A DNA stretch of 64,000 bases, taken from contig JAJEHD010000019.1 of NCBI GenBank assembly GCA_022819505.1, forward strand, positions 496,001-560,000. The letters are read 5' to 3'. Below, piece by piece: positions 9,851-19,200 of this stretch; positions within the stretch are counted from its first letter, which is position 1, and each line of letters opens with the position of its first letter. The DNA is from Acidimicrobiia bacterium. Lineage in GTDB: Bacteria; Actinomycetota; Acidimicrobiia; Acidimicrobiales; Aldehydirespiratoraceae. Below the pieces are notes generated by a model. It had not been told where the DNA came from. It saw only the letters and a program-made list of their open reading frames with translations, and made no database searches. The position numbers and the translations under genes are program-made.

Positions 9851-9878
9851 CGATAGGGCGCGTCGGGGTGCGCGACAA
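9850..9878 (-). promoter_or_regulatory. Putative sigma-A promoter of groES-groEL
   Basis: On the minus strand TTGTCG (9878-9873), 17 bases, TATCGT (9855-9850). The -10 abuts the CIRCE element, the arrangement expected for HrcA control. Confidence 0.65.
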
Positions 9879-9896
9879 CGCGCGAACTTGGCGTTT

Positions 9897-10907
9897 CTAG
9901 CCTTCTGGCAGGCCTAGTGATGGGTCGGCGCCGACGGTCAGCGGTGAGGGCCCGTCGGCCTTCAGACGCCACCACGCGGCCGCGGCCACCATGGCCGCGT
10001 TGTCGGTGCACATGGCCCGGCTCGGCAGGTAGGCGGCCAGCCCGTCAGCTGTGCACGCGTCGAGCGTCATCTCCCGCAGGCGGCTGTTGGCGGCCACTCC
10101 GCCGGCCAGGCACAGGCCCAGCGCCCCATGCTCGGCGGCAGCCCGGCGGGCCTTGGCCACCAGCACATCGGCCACCGCCTCCTGGAACGACGCGGCCACG
10201 TCGGCAGCCGGGGCGTCCGGCTGGCGACGCAGGTAGTTGATGACCGCGGTCTTGAGGCCGCTGAAAGAGAAGTTCCAGCCGTCGTGCAGCATCGCCCTGG
10301 GAAAGGCGACCGCCTCGCGGTCTCCCTGCCCGCTCAGCTGGTCGATGGCAGGGCCGCCCGGGTATCCGAGGCCCATGTAGCGGGCCACCTTGTCGAACGC
10401 CTCCCCGGCGGCGTCGTCGACGGTGGCGCCCAGGATCCGGTAGCGCAGCCGCTCCTCCATCAGCACGAGCATGGTGTGGCCTCCCGAGACCAGCACCACG
10501 ACTACCGGCAGCTCCAGGCTCGGCTCGTCCAGGAAGGCCGCGTGGAGGTGGGCCTCGAGATGGTTGACGGCGACGAACGGCACATCCCAAACCAGGGCCA
10601 GTGCCTTGGCCGCCGACACGCCGACCAGCAGCGCACCCACCAGGCCCGGTCCCGCGGTGGCCCCCACCGCGGCGATATCGGAGTCGTCGACCGCCGACTC
10701 CACCAGCGCCTGTGACACCACCGGGACCATGCGCTCGACATGGGCCCGGCCCGCCACCTCGGGAACGACCCCGCCGTAGCGGGCGTGCAGGTCGATCTGG
10801 CTGGACACCACCGACGACAGCACCTGCCTGCCCCCGGCGACCACCGCTGCGGCCGTCTCATCGCAAGAGGTCTCGATACCCAGGATCGGATCGCCGGCAG
10901 CCGTCAT
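9897..10907 (-). CDS. tsaD: tRNA t6A37 threonylcarbamoyltransferase TsaD
   Basis: Catalytic subunit of the bacterial TsaBDE complex. It moves threonylcarbamoyl from threonylcarbamoyl-AMP onto A37 of ANN-decoding tRNAs. The 336 residues match the family: GIETSCDETAAAVV start, metal-binding H116 and H120 (NHLEAH), VSGGHT, LGYPGGPAID and C-terminal DNAAM. It overlaps tsaB by four bases (ATGA). In many bacteria rimI sits between tsaB and tsaD, but here there is no room for it. Confidence 0.97.
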   Translation of the reverse strand: MTAAGDPILGIETSCDETAAAVVAGGRQVLSSVVSSQIDLHARYGGVVPEVAGRAHVERMVPVVSQALVESAVDDSDIAAVGATAGPGLVGALLVGVSAAKALALVWDVPFVAVNHLEAHLHAAFLDEPSLELPVVVVLVSGGHTMLVLMEERLRYRILGATVDDAAGEAFDKVARYMGLGYPGGPAIDQLSGQGDREAVAFPRAMLHDGWNFSFSGLKTAVINYLRRQPDAPAADVAASFQEAVADVLVAKARRAAAEHGALGLCLAGGVAANSRLREMTLDACTADGLAAYLPSRAMCTDNAAMVAAAAWWRLKADGPSPLTVGADPSLGLPEG

Positions 10908-11611
10908 GATGAACTCGCAGTCTGGTGGGGCTGGGCATCCGGGCGACGCAGGTACAGGGGCTGGATCTCGTCGGGCCGCACGAACTCCTCGCGCAACGCG
11001 AGGGCGTGGGCGAGCAGCACCAGGGACTCGGCCGAAGGATGGGCGAAGCCGGGATCGGCCAGCTCCACGCCTCGCAGTCCCTCGAACATCGACGCATAGC
11101 GCTCCGCGCCATCACCCACCACGAGTGTCTCGTCGCCGGTGGCCAGAATCTGTGACACGACATGGTCGGGGGGACCGACCTCGGGCCCGTCGAGGCGCTG
11201 CACCCCTCCGGGCAGGCATCCGTAGCGGGCATGGAACACCTCACTGCGGCGAGCGTCGATCACCACCGCGATGGTACGGCCGGTGTGACGCAGCGGGTAG
11301 GCGACCAGGTCGAGGCTGCTGACCGCGACCATGGGCACCCTCAGGGCGTGTGCCATGGTGACCGCGGTGGTGACGCCCACCCGCAGACCGGTATAGAGCC
11401 CTGGACCCACATCGACCGCGACCGCTCCCAGGTCCTGCAGGGCCACGCCGGCGTGGCTGCACGCAGCCTGGATCTGGGGGGCGAGCAACTCGGCGTGGTG
11501 GCGGTCGCGGGTGGTCTGAACCGAGGACCGCACGCCCTCGTGGCCGCCGATGGCGCAGCCGACGCGACCCGTGGCCGACTCGATGCCGAGGATCAGCACG
11601 GCACGGCCCAC
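10904..11611 (-). CDS. tsaB: t6A biosynthesis protein TsaB
   Basis: Non-catalytic ASKHA-fold partner that dimerises with TsaD and brings in TsaE. The 235 residues start [18 protein letters not shown] and contain the family signature VDVGPGLYTGLRVGV. The GTG at 11611 overlaps the tsaE stop by 19 bases; an in-frame GTG at 11599 would reduce this to 7 and is equally credible. The C-terminus ends in the family motif PLYLR plus a short tail. Confidence 0.93.
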   Translation of the reverse strand: MGRAVLILGIESATGRVGCAIGGHEGVRSSVQTTRDRHHAELLAPQIQAACSHAGVALQDLGAVAVDVGPGLYTGLRVGVTTAVTMAHALRVPMVAVSSLDLVAYPLRHTGRTIAVVIDARRSEVFHARYGCLPGGVQRLDGPEVGPPDHVVSQILATGDETLVVGDGAERYASMFEGLRGVELADPGFAHPSAESLVLLAHALALREEFVRPDEIQPLYLRRPDAQPHQTASSS

Positions 11612-12081
11612 CCTTCGAGCGCCGCCCTCAGCCGGTCGGCGCGGCGGTTCCAGGTCTCACCCCGGCCTCTCAGCTCGAAGCTGCGGTCGTCGTCGCCGTC
11701 ACCGAAGCGGATCGTCACCGAAAGGTGCTCGGACGGAAGCGCCGACGCGATGGTGTCGCCCCATTCCACCAAGGTCACGCCGTCGTCGAGGAGTTCGGGC
11801 AGGGCCAGGTCGCTCACCTCGTCGGGGCCGTCGAAGCGGTACACGTCGAGGTGGTTGACCACTAGACGTCCCTCATAACGGTTGGCCAGGGTGAAGGTGG
11901 GGCTCGTGACGGGGGCGGTCACTCCCAACGAGGCTGCGAACCCCTGCACGAAGGCGGTCTTGCCCGCGCCCAGGTCGCCGACCAGCACCACGACATCGCC
12001 TGCATCGACAAGGGCGGCCACCGCGCCACCCAGCGCCCGCGTCTCGCCGACCCCGGCCGTTCTACACCCGAGCATCCACAC
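11593..12081 (-). CDS. tsaE: t6A biosynthesis ATPase TsaE
   Basis: P-loop ATPase that resets the TsaBD complex. The 162 residues carry Walker A GDLGAGKT and the family stretches [15 protein letters not shown] and [20 protein letters not shown], ending in LVEWGDTI. The start is GTG at 12081; an in-frame ATG two codons later (12075) is possible. The gene opens the tsaE-tsaB-tsaD group, and the 223 bases upstream hold two family 1 repeats. Confidence 0.94.
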   Translation of the reverse strand: MWMLGCRTAGVGETRALGGAVAALVDAGDVVVLVGDLGAGKTAFVQGFAASLGVTAPVTSPTFTLANRYEGRLVVNHLDVYRFDGPDEVSDLALPELLDDGVTLVEWGDTIASALPSEHLSVTIRFGDGDDDRSFELRGRGETWNRRADRLRAALEGWAVPC

Positions 12082-12182
12082 CTCGCGCGGGCCGGTATAA
12101 GCCTGCCGATCTCACCCCTCGATCGTACCGACGGCGCAGAGGCCGAGCGCATAGGGCCAATCGCCTGCGTTCGCGACGTGTT

Positions 12183-12235
12183 GAGCGAGGCCCGAGGGCC
12201 CGAGCGGCCCGTGAGCGAAGCGAACAAGAGCGGGA
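12183..12235. repeat. Dispersed intergenic repeat, family 1, copy 2
   Basis: Same element as 4965-5016: GAGCGAGGCC followed by the GGCCCGAGCGGCCCGTGAGC core and AGCGAACAAGAGCGGGA. It lies in the gap between the P1 peptidase and tsaE. Confidence 0.75.
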
Positions 12236-12237
12236 TG

Positions 12238-12279
12238 GTGGCCCGAGCGGCCCGTGAGCGGAGCGAACAAGAGCGGGAG
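12238..12279. repeat. Dispersed intergenic repeat, family 1, copy 3
   Basis: Tandem neighbour of copy 2, three bases after it. It equals 4975-5016 except for one base (the variable position, G instead of C). The shared left extension GAGCGAGGCC is absent here. Confidence 0.75.
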
Positions 12280-12304
12280 TGCGCTGCTGCTACGCGACAC
12301 GCCA

Positions 12305-13180
12305 CTACTCGTTCGCGCTCGCGCAACGTACAGCCTTGGCCACGGCGGCCACCGCCAGCAGCCGGACGTCGTCCGTGGCGGCCGCCACGTCGCCGGTGGC
12401 GGCGGCCACCACCGCGTCGCCGTCGCTGCGGGTGTGGGCCGGCACCAGTTCGCGGGCCAGGCCGTCGTGGCCTCCCTGGGCCACCCAGAAGCAGCCGGTC
12501 TTGGACAGCGCGGCGTTGGTGATGACCGCGCACAGCGTCGTGTTGGTGAACGGGCTGGACCGGTCCTTCCACTGCTGGAACGACCCGTCGGCCACTTGCT
12601 CGAACGTCCGGTGCGCTTCCGGCGGCGGGCTGCCGGCCGCGTTGAGCGCCACGACAGCGCTGACCGCCAGCTCGTCCCGCTGCACGGTGGCGATGCCCAG
12701 TCCCCCGGGCTCGGCGTTCTCGGCGCCGAGCCACTTGGACACGGTAGCGCCCGCGCCGGCCCCCACCGGCCCGGTGTCCACCGATGCCGCCCGGTTGGTG
12801 GCCGCGTGGCGGCCGGCGGCGGCATCGGGACGCACGGCCGGATCCCCCACGCCCAGGTCGTAGAGGGCCATGGCCACCACGATCGGCACCGGCCCGTGGG
12901 CCGTGGCGAACCCCCGGCCCTCGACCTCCAGGACCTCCATCACCCCGTCGGCAGCAGCCAGGCCGAAGGCGGATCCACCGGCCAGCACGACGGCGTCGAT
13001 GCACTCGACCAGCCGTTCGGGTGCGAGGAGGGCGAAGTCGCGGGTGGCCGGGGCACCGCCGCGCACCTCGCCGGAGGCGACCGTGCCGACCGGCAGCACG
13101 ATCACCGTGCAGCCGGTGCGCGCCACCGGATCAGTCCAGTGACCGACCTCGACACCGGGGATCAGCAGGTCGACCGGCAC
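12305..13180 (-). CDS. P1 family peptidase / NylC-DmpA-like N-terminal nucleophile hydrolase
   Basis: A 291-residue protein of peptidase family S58, whose members self-cleave to expose a catalytic Ser or Thr and act as aminopeptidases or amide hydrolases. Family features: GVEVGHWTDPVARTGCTV start, GSAFGLAAADGVMEVLE (69-85) and the autocleavage site FTNTTLCAV with Asn213-Thr214, as in the nylon-oligomer hydrolase NylC. Substrate unknown. GTG start nine bases after the alr stop; a TAGGGT box formed partly by that stop codon lies six bases upstream. It separates alr from tsaE, which usually adjoin. Confidence 0.85.
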   Translation of the reverse strand: MPVDLLIPGVEVGHWTDPVARTGCTVIVLPVGTVASGEVRGGAPATRDFALLAPERLVECIDAVVLAGGSAFGLAAADGVMEVLEVEGRGFATAHGPVPIVVAMALYDLGVGDPAVRPDAAAGRHAATNRAASVDTGPVGAGAGATVSKWLGAENAEPGGLGIATVQRDELAVSAVVALNAAGSPPPEAHRTFEQVADGSFQQWKDRSSPFTNTTLCAVITNAALSKTGCFWVAQGGHDGLARELVPAHTRSDGDAVVAAATGDVAAATDDVRLLAVAAVAKAVRCASANE

Positions 13181-13189
13181 CGGCGAACC

Positions 13190-14326
13190 CTAGATCACCA
13201 CCCGGGGAACCCGGGCCGAGACGGAGGTCAGCACCTCGTAGGCGATGGTGTCGAGCCGTTGGGCGATCTCGGTGGCGGTGATCTCCGCCGCCCCCTGACA
13301 ACCGATGAGCACGGCCTCGTCGCCCGCCGCAACCTCATCCGCGATGGCCGGGGCGAGGGCGACCATGAGTTGGTCCATGGAGACCGTGCCCACGATCGGG
13401 CACCGCCGGCCCCGTACCAGCACCTCCACGCCCGCGGTGCCGCTGTCGCGGCGGATCCCGTCGGCGTAGCCGATGGCGACGGTAGCCACCCTGGTGGGCT
13501 CGGCGGCCCACCACTGCCGGCCGTACGACACGCTCTCGCCGGGCGCGACCGTCCGCACTGCGGTGACCCGCGACACCAGTTCCAGCGCCGGTTCAAGCAC
13601 GACTGCGCCCTCAAGTTCCGGCGACGGCGGGACGCCGTAGATAGCGATGCCGGCCCGGACCAGATCGCGGCGGGCGTCGGGATGGGCCAGCAGGCCCGCT
13701 GAGTTGGCGGCATGGACCACACCGGTGGGCAGACCGAAACCCCGCAGCGCATCCAGAGCCAGGTCGAACCGTCGCAGCTGCTCGGCGGTGAAGGGATCGT
13801 CGGGGGCGTCGGCCACGGCCAGATGGGTCCACACGCCCTCTAGGCGCAGCGCCGGCCCGGCCTCCCGCAAGGCCTGGGCGACCGCCTCGAGCTCGGCTGG
13901 CAGGGCGCCCATGCGGTGCATGCCGGTGTCCACCTTGAGGTGTACGGCACGCTCGGGTCCAGCCGCGGCGGCCAGCGACCGGACGCCTGCCGCCGACGCC
14001 ACGGTGAACCGGATCCGCTCCGGGCAATCGCGGGCCGCATCGGCTGCGAGGTGGGGGGCGACCTCCGACAGCATGAGCACGGGCGCGTCGCTGTCGACGC
14101 CCTCGGCGATCTCCAGCGCCTCGGTGACGGTGGCCACCGCCAGCCAGGAGGCGCCGCCCGCGAGAGCGGCTCGGGATGCGTCCAGCGCGCCGTGTCCGTA
14201 GCCGTCGGCCTTGACCACCGCGCACAGGGCCGGTCCTCCAGCCCGCTCGACCAGGCGGCGGACGTTGGCCTCGATAGCGCCCGGCCGCACCCGGGCCACT
14301 CTCGCCGAACGCGCTCGGGCGCTCAC
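13190..14326 (-). CDS. alr: Alanine racemase
   Basis: PLP enzyme making D-alanine for peptidoglycan. The 378 residues are the normal size. The PLP lysine is Lys39 in AVVKADGYGHG, the opposing catalytic tyrosine is Tyr268 in SYGRQWW, and KVDTGMHRMG and the C-terminal MDQLMV segment are intact. GTG start. A 48-bp dispersed repeat lies in the 115 bases between it and nnr, so it may have its own transcript. Confidence 0.96.
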   Translation of the reverse strand: MSARARSARVARVRPGAIEANVRRLVERAGGPALCAVVKADGYGHGALDASRAALAGGASWLAVATVTEALEIAEGVDSDAPVLMLSEVAPHLAADAARDCPERIRFTVASAAGVRSLAAAAGPERAVHLKVDTGMHRMGALPAELEAVAQALREAGPALRLEGVWTHLAVADAPDDPFTAEQLRRFDLALDALRGFGLPTGVVHAANSAGLLAHPDARRDLVRAGIAIYGVPPSPELEGAVVLEPALELVSRVTAVRTVAPGESVSYGRQWWAAEPTRVATVAIGYADGIRRDSGTAGVEVLVRGRRCPIVGTVSMDQLMVALAPAIADEVAAGDEAVLIGCQGAAEITATEIAQRLDTIAYEVLTSVSARVPRVVI

Positions 14327-14373
14327 GCCGCGACCCCGCTCACAGCAGCCTGGCAGGAGTCGGCCCGGCGACC

Positions 14374-14421
14374 GAACTGGCGGCCCAACGCGCCCGAACC
14401 GACCCCCACAGCTGCCAATTC
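14374..14421. repeat. Dispersed hairpin-forming repeat, family 2, copy 1
   Basis: 48 bases running from GAACTGGCGGCC to CAGCTGCCAATTC. The ends are near-complementary (GAACTGGC against GCCAATTC). A second copy of identical length lies at 21125-21172. It starts 20 bases after the nnr stop in the direction of transcription and may act as a terminator or a REP-like element. Confidence 0.7.
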
Positions 14422-14441
14422 ATCGAGTGCTGACGAGTCGC

Positions 14442-15791
14442 TCACGGCGTGACGGTGCGAAGGGCGTCGAGTAGGTCGCTGGCCAACAGTCGCGCACCCC
14501 CCACGGCGGACGCGGCCCTGCCGTGAAGGTGCGCGGCCTCGGCGACTCGATCGAGCAAGCGCTCGGGGCCGAAAGCGGCCAGGCGGCCCGCGATCATGCC
14601 GGTGAGGACATCGCCGGTGCCGGCGGTGGCCAGGCGGGCGTCGCCGCTGGACACGACCCTGGCCCGTCCGTGCGGGTCGGCGACCACGGTGGGGCCTCCC
14701 TTGAGCAGTACGACGGCTTGGGTCTGTGCCGCGGCGGCTCTCGTTGCGGCGATGCGGTCCGGTCCGGGCCTGCTGCCCGTCATCGCCTCCAACTCGGCGT
14801 CGTGCGGGGTGAGCACGGCTGGAACTGAGCGGCTCAGGCGCTGATCCATGGCCGCCGCCACCGCGGGGTCGTGCAGCAGGCGCAGTCCGTCGGCGTCGAT
14901 CACCGTAGGCAGGTCGAGCGCCAAGGCGTCGGCAAGACGCTTCGCAGCCTGCTCGCCGGTGCCCATGCCCGGCCCGGCCGCGCACACCGCGAAGCGGTCC
15001 GCATCCACCGCCAGGGGTGGCTCGGATCGCACCGCTTCGATGAATGAGACAGCGCCTGCCTCGGCGGAAGTGCTGAGGTGGATCATGCGGGCGCCGCTGC
15101 GCACGGCGGCCTCGCACGCCAACGCCGCGGCGCCGCCCATTCCCGGCGAGCCGGCCACGACCAGCGCGGCGCAGTGCCACTTGTGAGTAGCGCCCGTACC
15201 TGGGGGCAACGGCTCGACGTCGGCGTCGGTCATCAGAGCGCAGTGATCGAGGTCCTCGGCGCTGATAGCCAGGCCGATGTCGGCGACGGTCGTGATGCCG
15301 CAGGCGACCGGTCCCTCGCCGAACAGCAGACCCGGCTTGAGCGCCGCGAACGTGACGGTGCGGGGCGCGGGCCACACCGGCCCACCCAACGCCTCGCCGG
15401 TGAGCCCGTCGAGGCCGCTGGGAATGTCCACGGCCAGCACCGGAGCATCCGGCAGTACTCGCTGGGGCGGGGTATAGGGCCGTGACAGGCCGGTGCCGAA
15501 GGCCGCGTCGATGTACAGGTCCGCGGCCGGCAGCGCCTCTCCAGCATCGGTGGCCGAGTACACCCGGACCCGGGCGCCCAGGCGCCGCAGCCGGCGGGCG
15601 GCGGCCCACCCGTCGGCACCGTTGTTGCCGGGACCGGCCAGCACGACGACCCGCCGCCCGTAGGTGCCGCCGATCATCTCCACCGCGGCCCGGGCCACCG
15701 CCGCACCGGCTCGCTCGATCAGCACGTCGACGGGTTCGGGAGCGGCCGCATCGATCTCGGCCATCCGAGCCGGAGTGACGACCGGAATCAT
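14442..15791 (-). CDS. nnr: Bifunctional NAD(P)H-hydrate repair enzyme
   Basis: Repairs hydrated NADH and NADPH. The N-terminal epimerase domain (about 1-205; GPGNNGADGWAAARRL, VDIPSGLDGLTGE) converts the R to the S form. The C-terminal ribokinase-like dehydratase domain (about 210-449; VAGSPGMGGAAALA, VLTPHDAELEAMTG, GTGDVLTGMIAG) removes water using ADP. Both active-site regions look intact at 449 residues. The ATG overlaps the acpS stop by four bases (ATGA), an association seen in many bacteria. Confidence 0.95.
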   Translation of the reverse strand: MIPVVTPARMAEIDAAAPEPVDVLIERAGAAVARAAVEMIGGTYGRRVVVLAGPGNNGADGWAAARRLRRLGARVRVYSATDAGEALPAADLYIDAAFGTGLSRPYTPPQRVLPDAPVLAVDIPSGLDGLTGEALGGPVWPAPRTVTFAALKPGLLFGEGPVACGITTVADIGLAISAEDLDHCALMTDADVEPLPPGTGATHKWHCAALVVAGSPGMGGAAALACEAAVRSGARMIHLSTSAEAGAVSFIEAVRSEPPLAVDADRFAVCAAGPGMGTGEQAAKRLADALALDLPTVIDADGLRLLHDPAVAAAMDQRLSRSVPAVLTPHDAELEAMTGSRPGPDRIAATRAAAAQTQAVVLLKGGPTVVADPHGRARVVSSGDARLATAGTGDVLTGMIAGRLAAFGPERLLDRVAEAAHLHGRAASAVGGARLLASDLLDALRTVTP

Positions 15792-16195
15792 CGGGCCAGC
15801 GCGACCACAGTGGCTTGGGCGAGACGGTCGGTGTGGGAGAGGGAGACGAGCCAGCGTCTCACACCGTGCCCCGCGGCCCTCGAGCGGGCCGCGCCGTGGA
15901 GCAGGATCTCCGGACGGCCGCCGTCGTCGCGGACTATCTCGATCTCGGCCATCCGCATCCCGCCCAGGCCGTAGCCGAGGGCCTTGAGAGCAGCCTCCTT
16001 TGCCGCGAAGCGGACGGCCAGCCGGGCGGCCGGGTCGACGGCCCGGCGTGCATAGGCTCGCTCGCCCGCCGTGAACAGCCGCTCGGCCACCGACGGCCGA
16101 CGCTGCAGCACCGTTCGGAAGCGGTCGACGTCGACCAGGTCGGTGCCGATCCCCACCACTCCGGCGTTCCCGGGGTTGCTCGCACCCTCCGCCAC
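15788..16195 (-). CDS. acpS: Holo-[acyl-carrier-protein] synthase
   Basis: Transfers 4'-phosphopantetheine from CoA to acyl carrier protein. The 135 residues contain GIGTDLVDVDRF with the Mg-binding Asp and RFAAKEAALKALG with the second Mg-binding Glu. The GTG at 16195 is preferred over the GTG two codons upstream because a TATCGT box ends exactly seven bases before it, the spacing of a leaderless start. Start of the acpS-nnr unit. Confidence 0.93.
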   Translation of the reverse strand: MAEGASNPGNAGVVGIGTDLVDVDRFRTVLQRRPSVAERLFTAGERAYARRAVDPAARLAVRFAAKEAALKALGYGLGGMRMAEIEIVRDDGGRPEILLHGAARSRAAGHGVRRWLVSLSHTDRLAQATVVALAR

Positions 16196-16202
16196 GTCCA
16201 CA

Positions 16203-16208
16203 ACGATA
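16203..16208 (-). promoter_or_regulatory. Putative -10 box of a leaderless acpS promoter
   Basis: TATCGT on the minus strand, preceded by CGG, seven bases before GTG 16195. Confidence 0.4.
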
Positions 16209-16218
16209 CCGACCCTCC

Positions 16219-16235
16219 GGCGGCCTCTCGCCGCC
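16219..16235 (-). terminator. Short GC stem-loop after the GlmS-like gene
   Basis: GGCGGC, CTCTC loop, GCCGCC, beginning 18 bases after the stop at 16253. It sits between that gene and the acpS promoter box. Only six pairs and no T-tract, so the call is tentative. Confidence 0.35.
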
Positions 16236-16252
16236 CCCGGAACTGCGGGCGG

Positions 16253-19200
16253 TCAGGAGCGCCAGTGGTCGGCTAGGTCCCCGATGGGCGAGGTGAGCAG
16301 CTCGACGGCAGCGATACGAGCCAGGCGTTCCTCGTCGAAGTCGGGCTCGGTCTCGGTGACGGCGTCGCGCAGCTCCGAGTAGCGGTTGTAGTACCCCTGG
16401 AGCACGCCCCGGGCCGCGGCCACCGGCAGCGACTCCGCGAAGCGGACGTGCAGCAGGGTTATGCCGACCGTCGATCCCGCGGCGACCTCGGGAACGAACA
16501 CGACCGTGCGGCCGTCGTGGCGGCCCCGGGCCGCAAGCACCCGGCGCTCCACCGCCACCCGGTGCTTGCTGCCGGTCAGCGCCGGCGAGGCCGCGGTTCG
16601 CGAGGCCATGTTCGACGCGACGCCTCCCTGGTCCACCACCGCGATGGTGTCCAGCCCATCGAGGCGGTAGCGGGTGTGGCCCAGCACCTCGACCACGCCG
16701 GGACCGAGATCGGCCAAGGCTCGGATCGTCGAGTAGGAAAGCCGGTCCCGAGGCGCTCCCGCGGCCAGCACGGCCTGGATCAGCGGTGCCTCCAGCAGGG
16801 CCTGGTCCGAGCGCGAGATCCCCACCGTGACGGTCTTGGCCTGGTGCCGGATGGCGTCGATCGGCCGGGTCAGCTCGTCGATCCCGACACTGAGCGCCCC
16901 GGCCAGATCGTCGACGACAGCTTCGGGGGTGCCGACCCGGCCCAGTTCGAGCTCGTAGGTATCAAGCGGCACCAGACCCAACGCGTAACGCATCAGCGTC
17001 GTGATGAGCACCGCGGTGGACGCCTCCATATGGCCGTCGTAGGCGCCTCGGCGCAGGCCCGCAGAGAACGCGGCCGCGCCCGCCTCCAACGCGGGCCGGG
17101 CCAGTCTCAGAACCTCCTCCGCGGTCGTGTCCGAGCGTGCCGCGGCCGCCTCGATGGCGGCCCGGGCCTCCCGCAGGGGCCGGGCTCCGGCGTCGATGGC
17201 CAGGGCCGCCTCGTAGCCGAACAGGTGACCCACCATGGTCGCCGGCAGGAAGGCGAGCCGCGGGTCGACGGCCGGCACGCCGAGCACTGCCGACGCGCCG
17301 TCGAAGCGCGTGTCGCCGTCGTCGGCCACCACCACCGGCGCGGCCCGATGAGCGCCGAAGATGGCCACCTCCTTGGCCACATCGTCGGCCACCGAGCCCG
17401 ACAGCCCGGCCGCGCACACCACCACCAGCGGCTCAGCCGACAGGTCGATGTGCTTCTTGTCCTCGGTGATGTCGCTGGAGATCGACATGTAGCAGAGTTC
17501 CGAGAGCTTGATGCGCACCTCGCGGGCCGCCACCTGGTTGGGACCGTTACCCACCACCGCCCAGTGGCGGCGGTTCAGGGCCAGGCTCCGGGCGGCCTCG
17601 CCGATGGCCGTGCGCCGTCGCAGCACCGTCTCCAGGACGCCGGGCATGGACCGGAGCGACTCGAGGAGGCCGCGTCCGGCGGCCATCACCCTGTCGCCGG
17701 CCGACTCGCCGGCGATGGCGACGGCCAGCAGGCAACCGGCCGCCACCTGGGAGTAGAAGGCCTTGGTGGAGGCCACGCTCATCTCCACGTCCCGGCCGTC
17801 GGAGGTGTACAGCACTCCATCGGCCCGATCGGTGAGGTCGCTGTTGCGACGGTTGACCACGGCCACCACCGACGCTCCCCTGGCCTTCACCAACTCCACC
17901 GTGCGGTTGGTGTCGGTGGTGGTCCCCGACTGCGAGATGGCCACCACCAGCGTGTCGGACATGTCGGCCCGCAAACCGAACGCCGACAGCTCCGTGGCCG
18001 GCAGCGCCTTCACGTCGAGCGCGGCCTGCCCGCCGGCGGTGGCCAACAGCGAGCCGAGGCACAGGGCGAAGCTCTCCCCCGCCACCGCGGCGGTGCCCTG
18101 CCCGATGGCCAGCACCGACGACACCGAGCCGTCCCGCAGGCCCGACCGGACCGCGTCGGGCAGCGTGTCGGGCCCGATCGCCAAGTCCGGGCCCGTCTCA
18201 GTGTCGATGATCCTGCCCCGGAGTGTCTTGCGGAACGACGACGGAGCCTCGCCGATCTCCTTGAGCAGGTAGTGGCGGTGGTCGCCGCGGTCGACGTCGC
18301 GGGTGGTGATGGACGCGGTCGAGATCTCGGTCGAGGTCACCGGCAGGCTGGTGCCGTCATAGGAATGCCGGGCCACACCGGAGAGCAGGCCGGCCCGGGC
18401 CGCGTCGAGTTCGACGATCTGGCCCCGGCCGCTGCTGGGATTGGCGCCGGCGGCCACAGCCTCGCCGTCCATGCGCAGATAGCGAGACGTCTCCTCAACC
18501 ACGCCGTAGGGCTCGCTGGCCACGATGAAAGCGTCGTCGGCGAGCCCCACATACAGGGCCTGGCCGCTGCCCCGCAGCGCGAGCTGCAGGCGGCCGGGGG
18601 CCTCGGCGGCGCAGACGGCCACGGCCACCGAGCCCTCGCATTCCGCCACCGTGCGGCGGAACGCTTCGCCCGGGTCCAGGCCCTGGGCCGTGCGGCGGCC
18701 CATCAGGGCTGGGACCGTCTTGGAGTCGGTGGTGATGGCGGGCGGTACTCGCACCCCGGCCGCGTCGAGCAGCTCGGCGTAGTTGTCGACGTCACCGTTG
18801 ATGGCGCCGACCACGTACGGGGTGTTCTCGCCGAGCAGTTCGCTGTTGAGCGGATGGGCGTTCGCCTCCGAGATGATGCCGACCGAGGCCCAGCGGGTGT
18901 GGCCCAGCACCAGCACGCGGGCATCGCTGGACGCCAGCGCGGCCGCCAGGAGGTCGTCTGACGCGACCGCCGCACGCAGGGCCGCAGTGTTGTCACCGAG
19001 TTCGCCGATCTCGGCCGCGGTCTTGTAGACGATGCTGAGGACGCCGTCGACGAGGCGCACCGAGCCCGAGCCGAAGGACTCGTCGCCGGATCGGCGCTCC
19101 AGGGCCTCAGCGACGGCGGGATCGCCGGGATCGAGCCCGTGCCCGCTGATCTGCAGGTGCAGTCCGGCCGAGTCGCGACCGCGCACCTCGAGCCGGTCCA

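Noticed and set aside
16448..18961. An 837-codon plus-strand frame opposite the GlmS-like gene
   Set aside because: Shadow of the minus-strand gene: biased composition (Arg, Gly, His), no recognisable motif, while the minus strand carries intact GlmS signatures.
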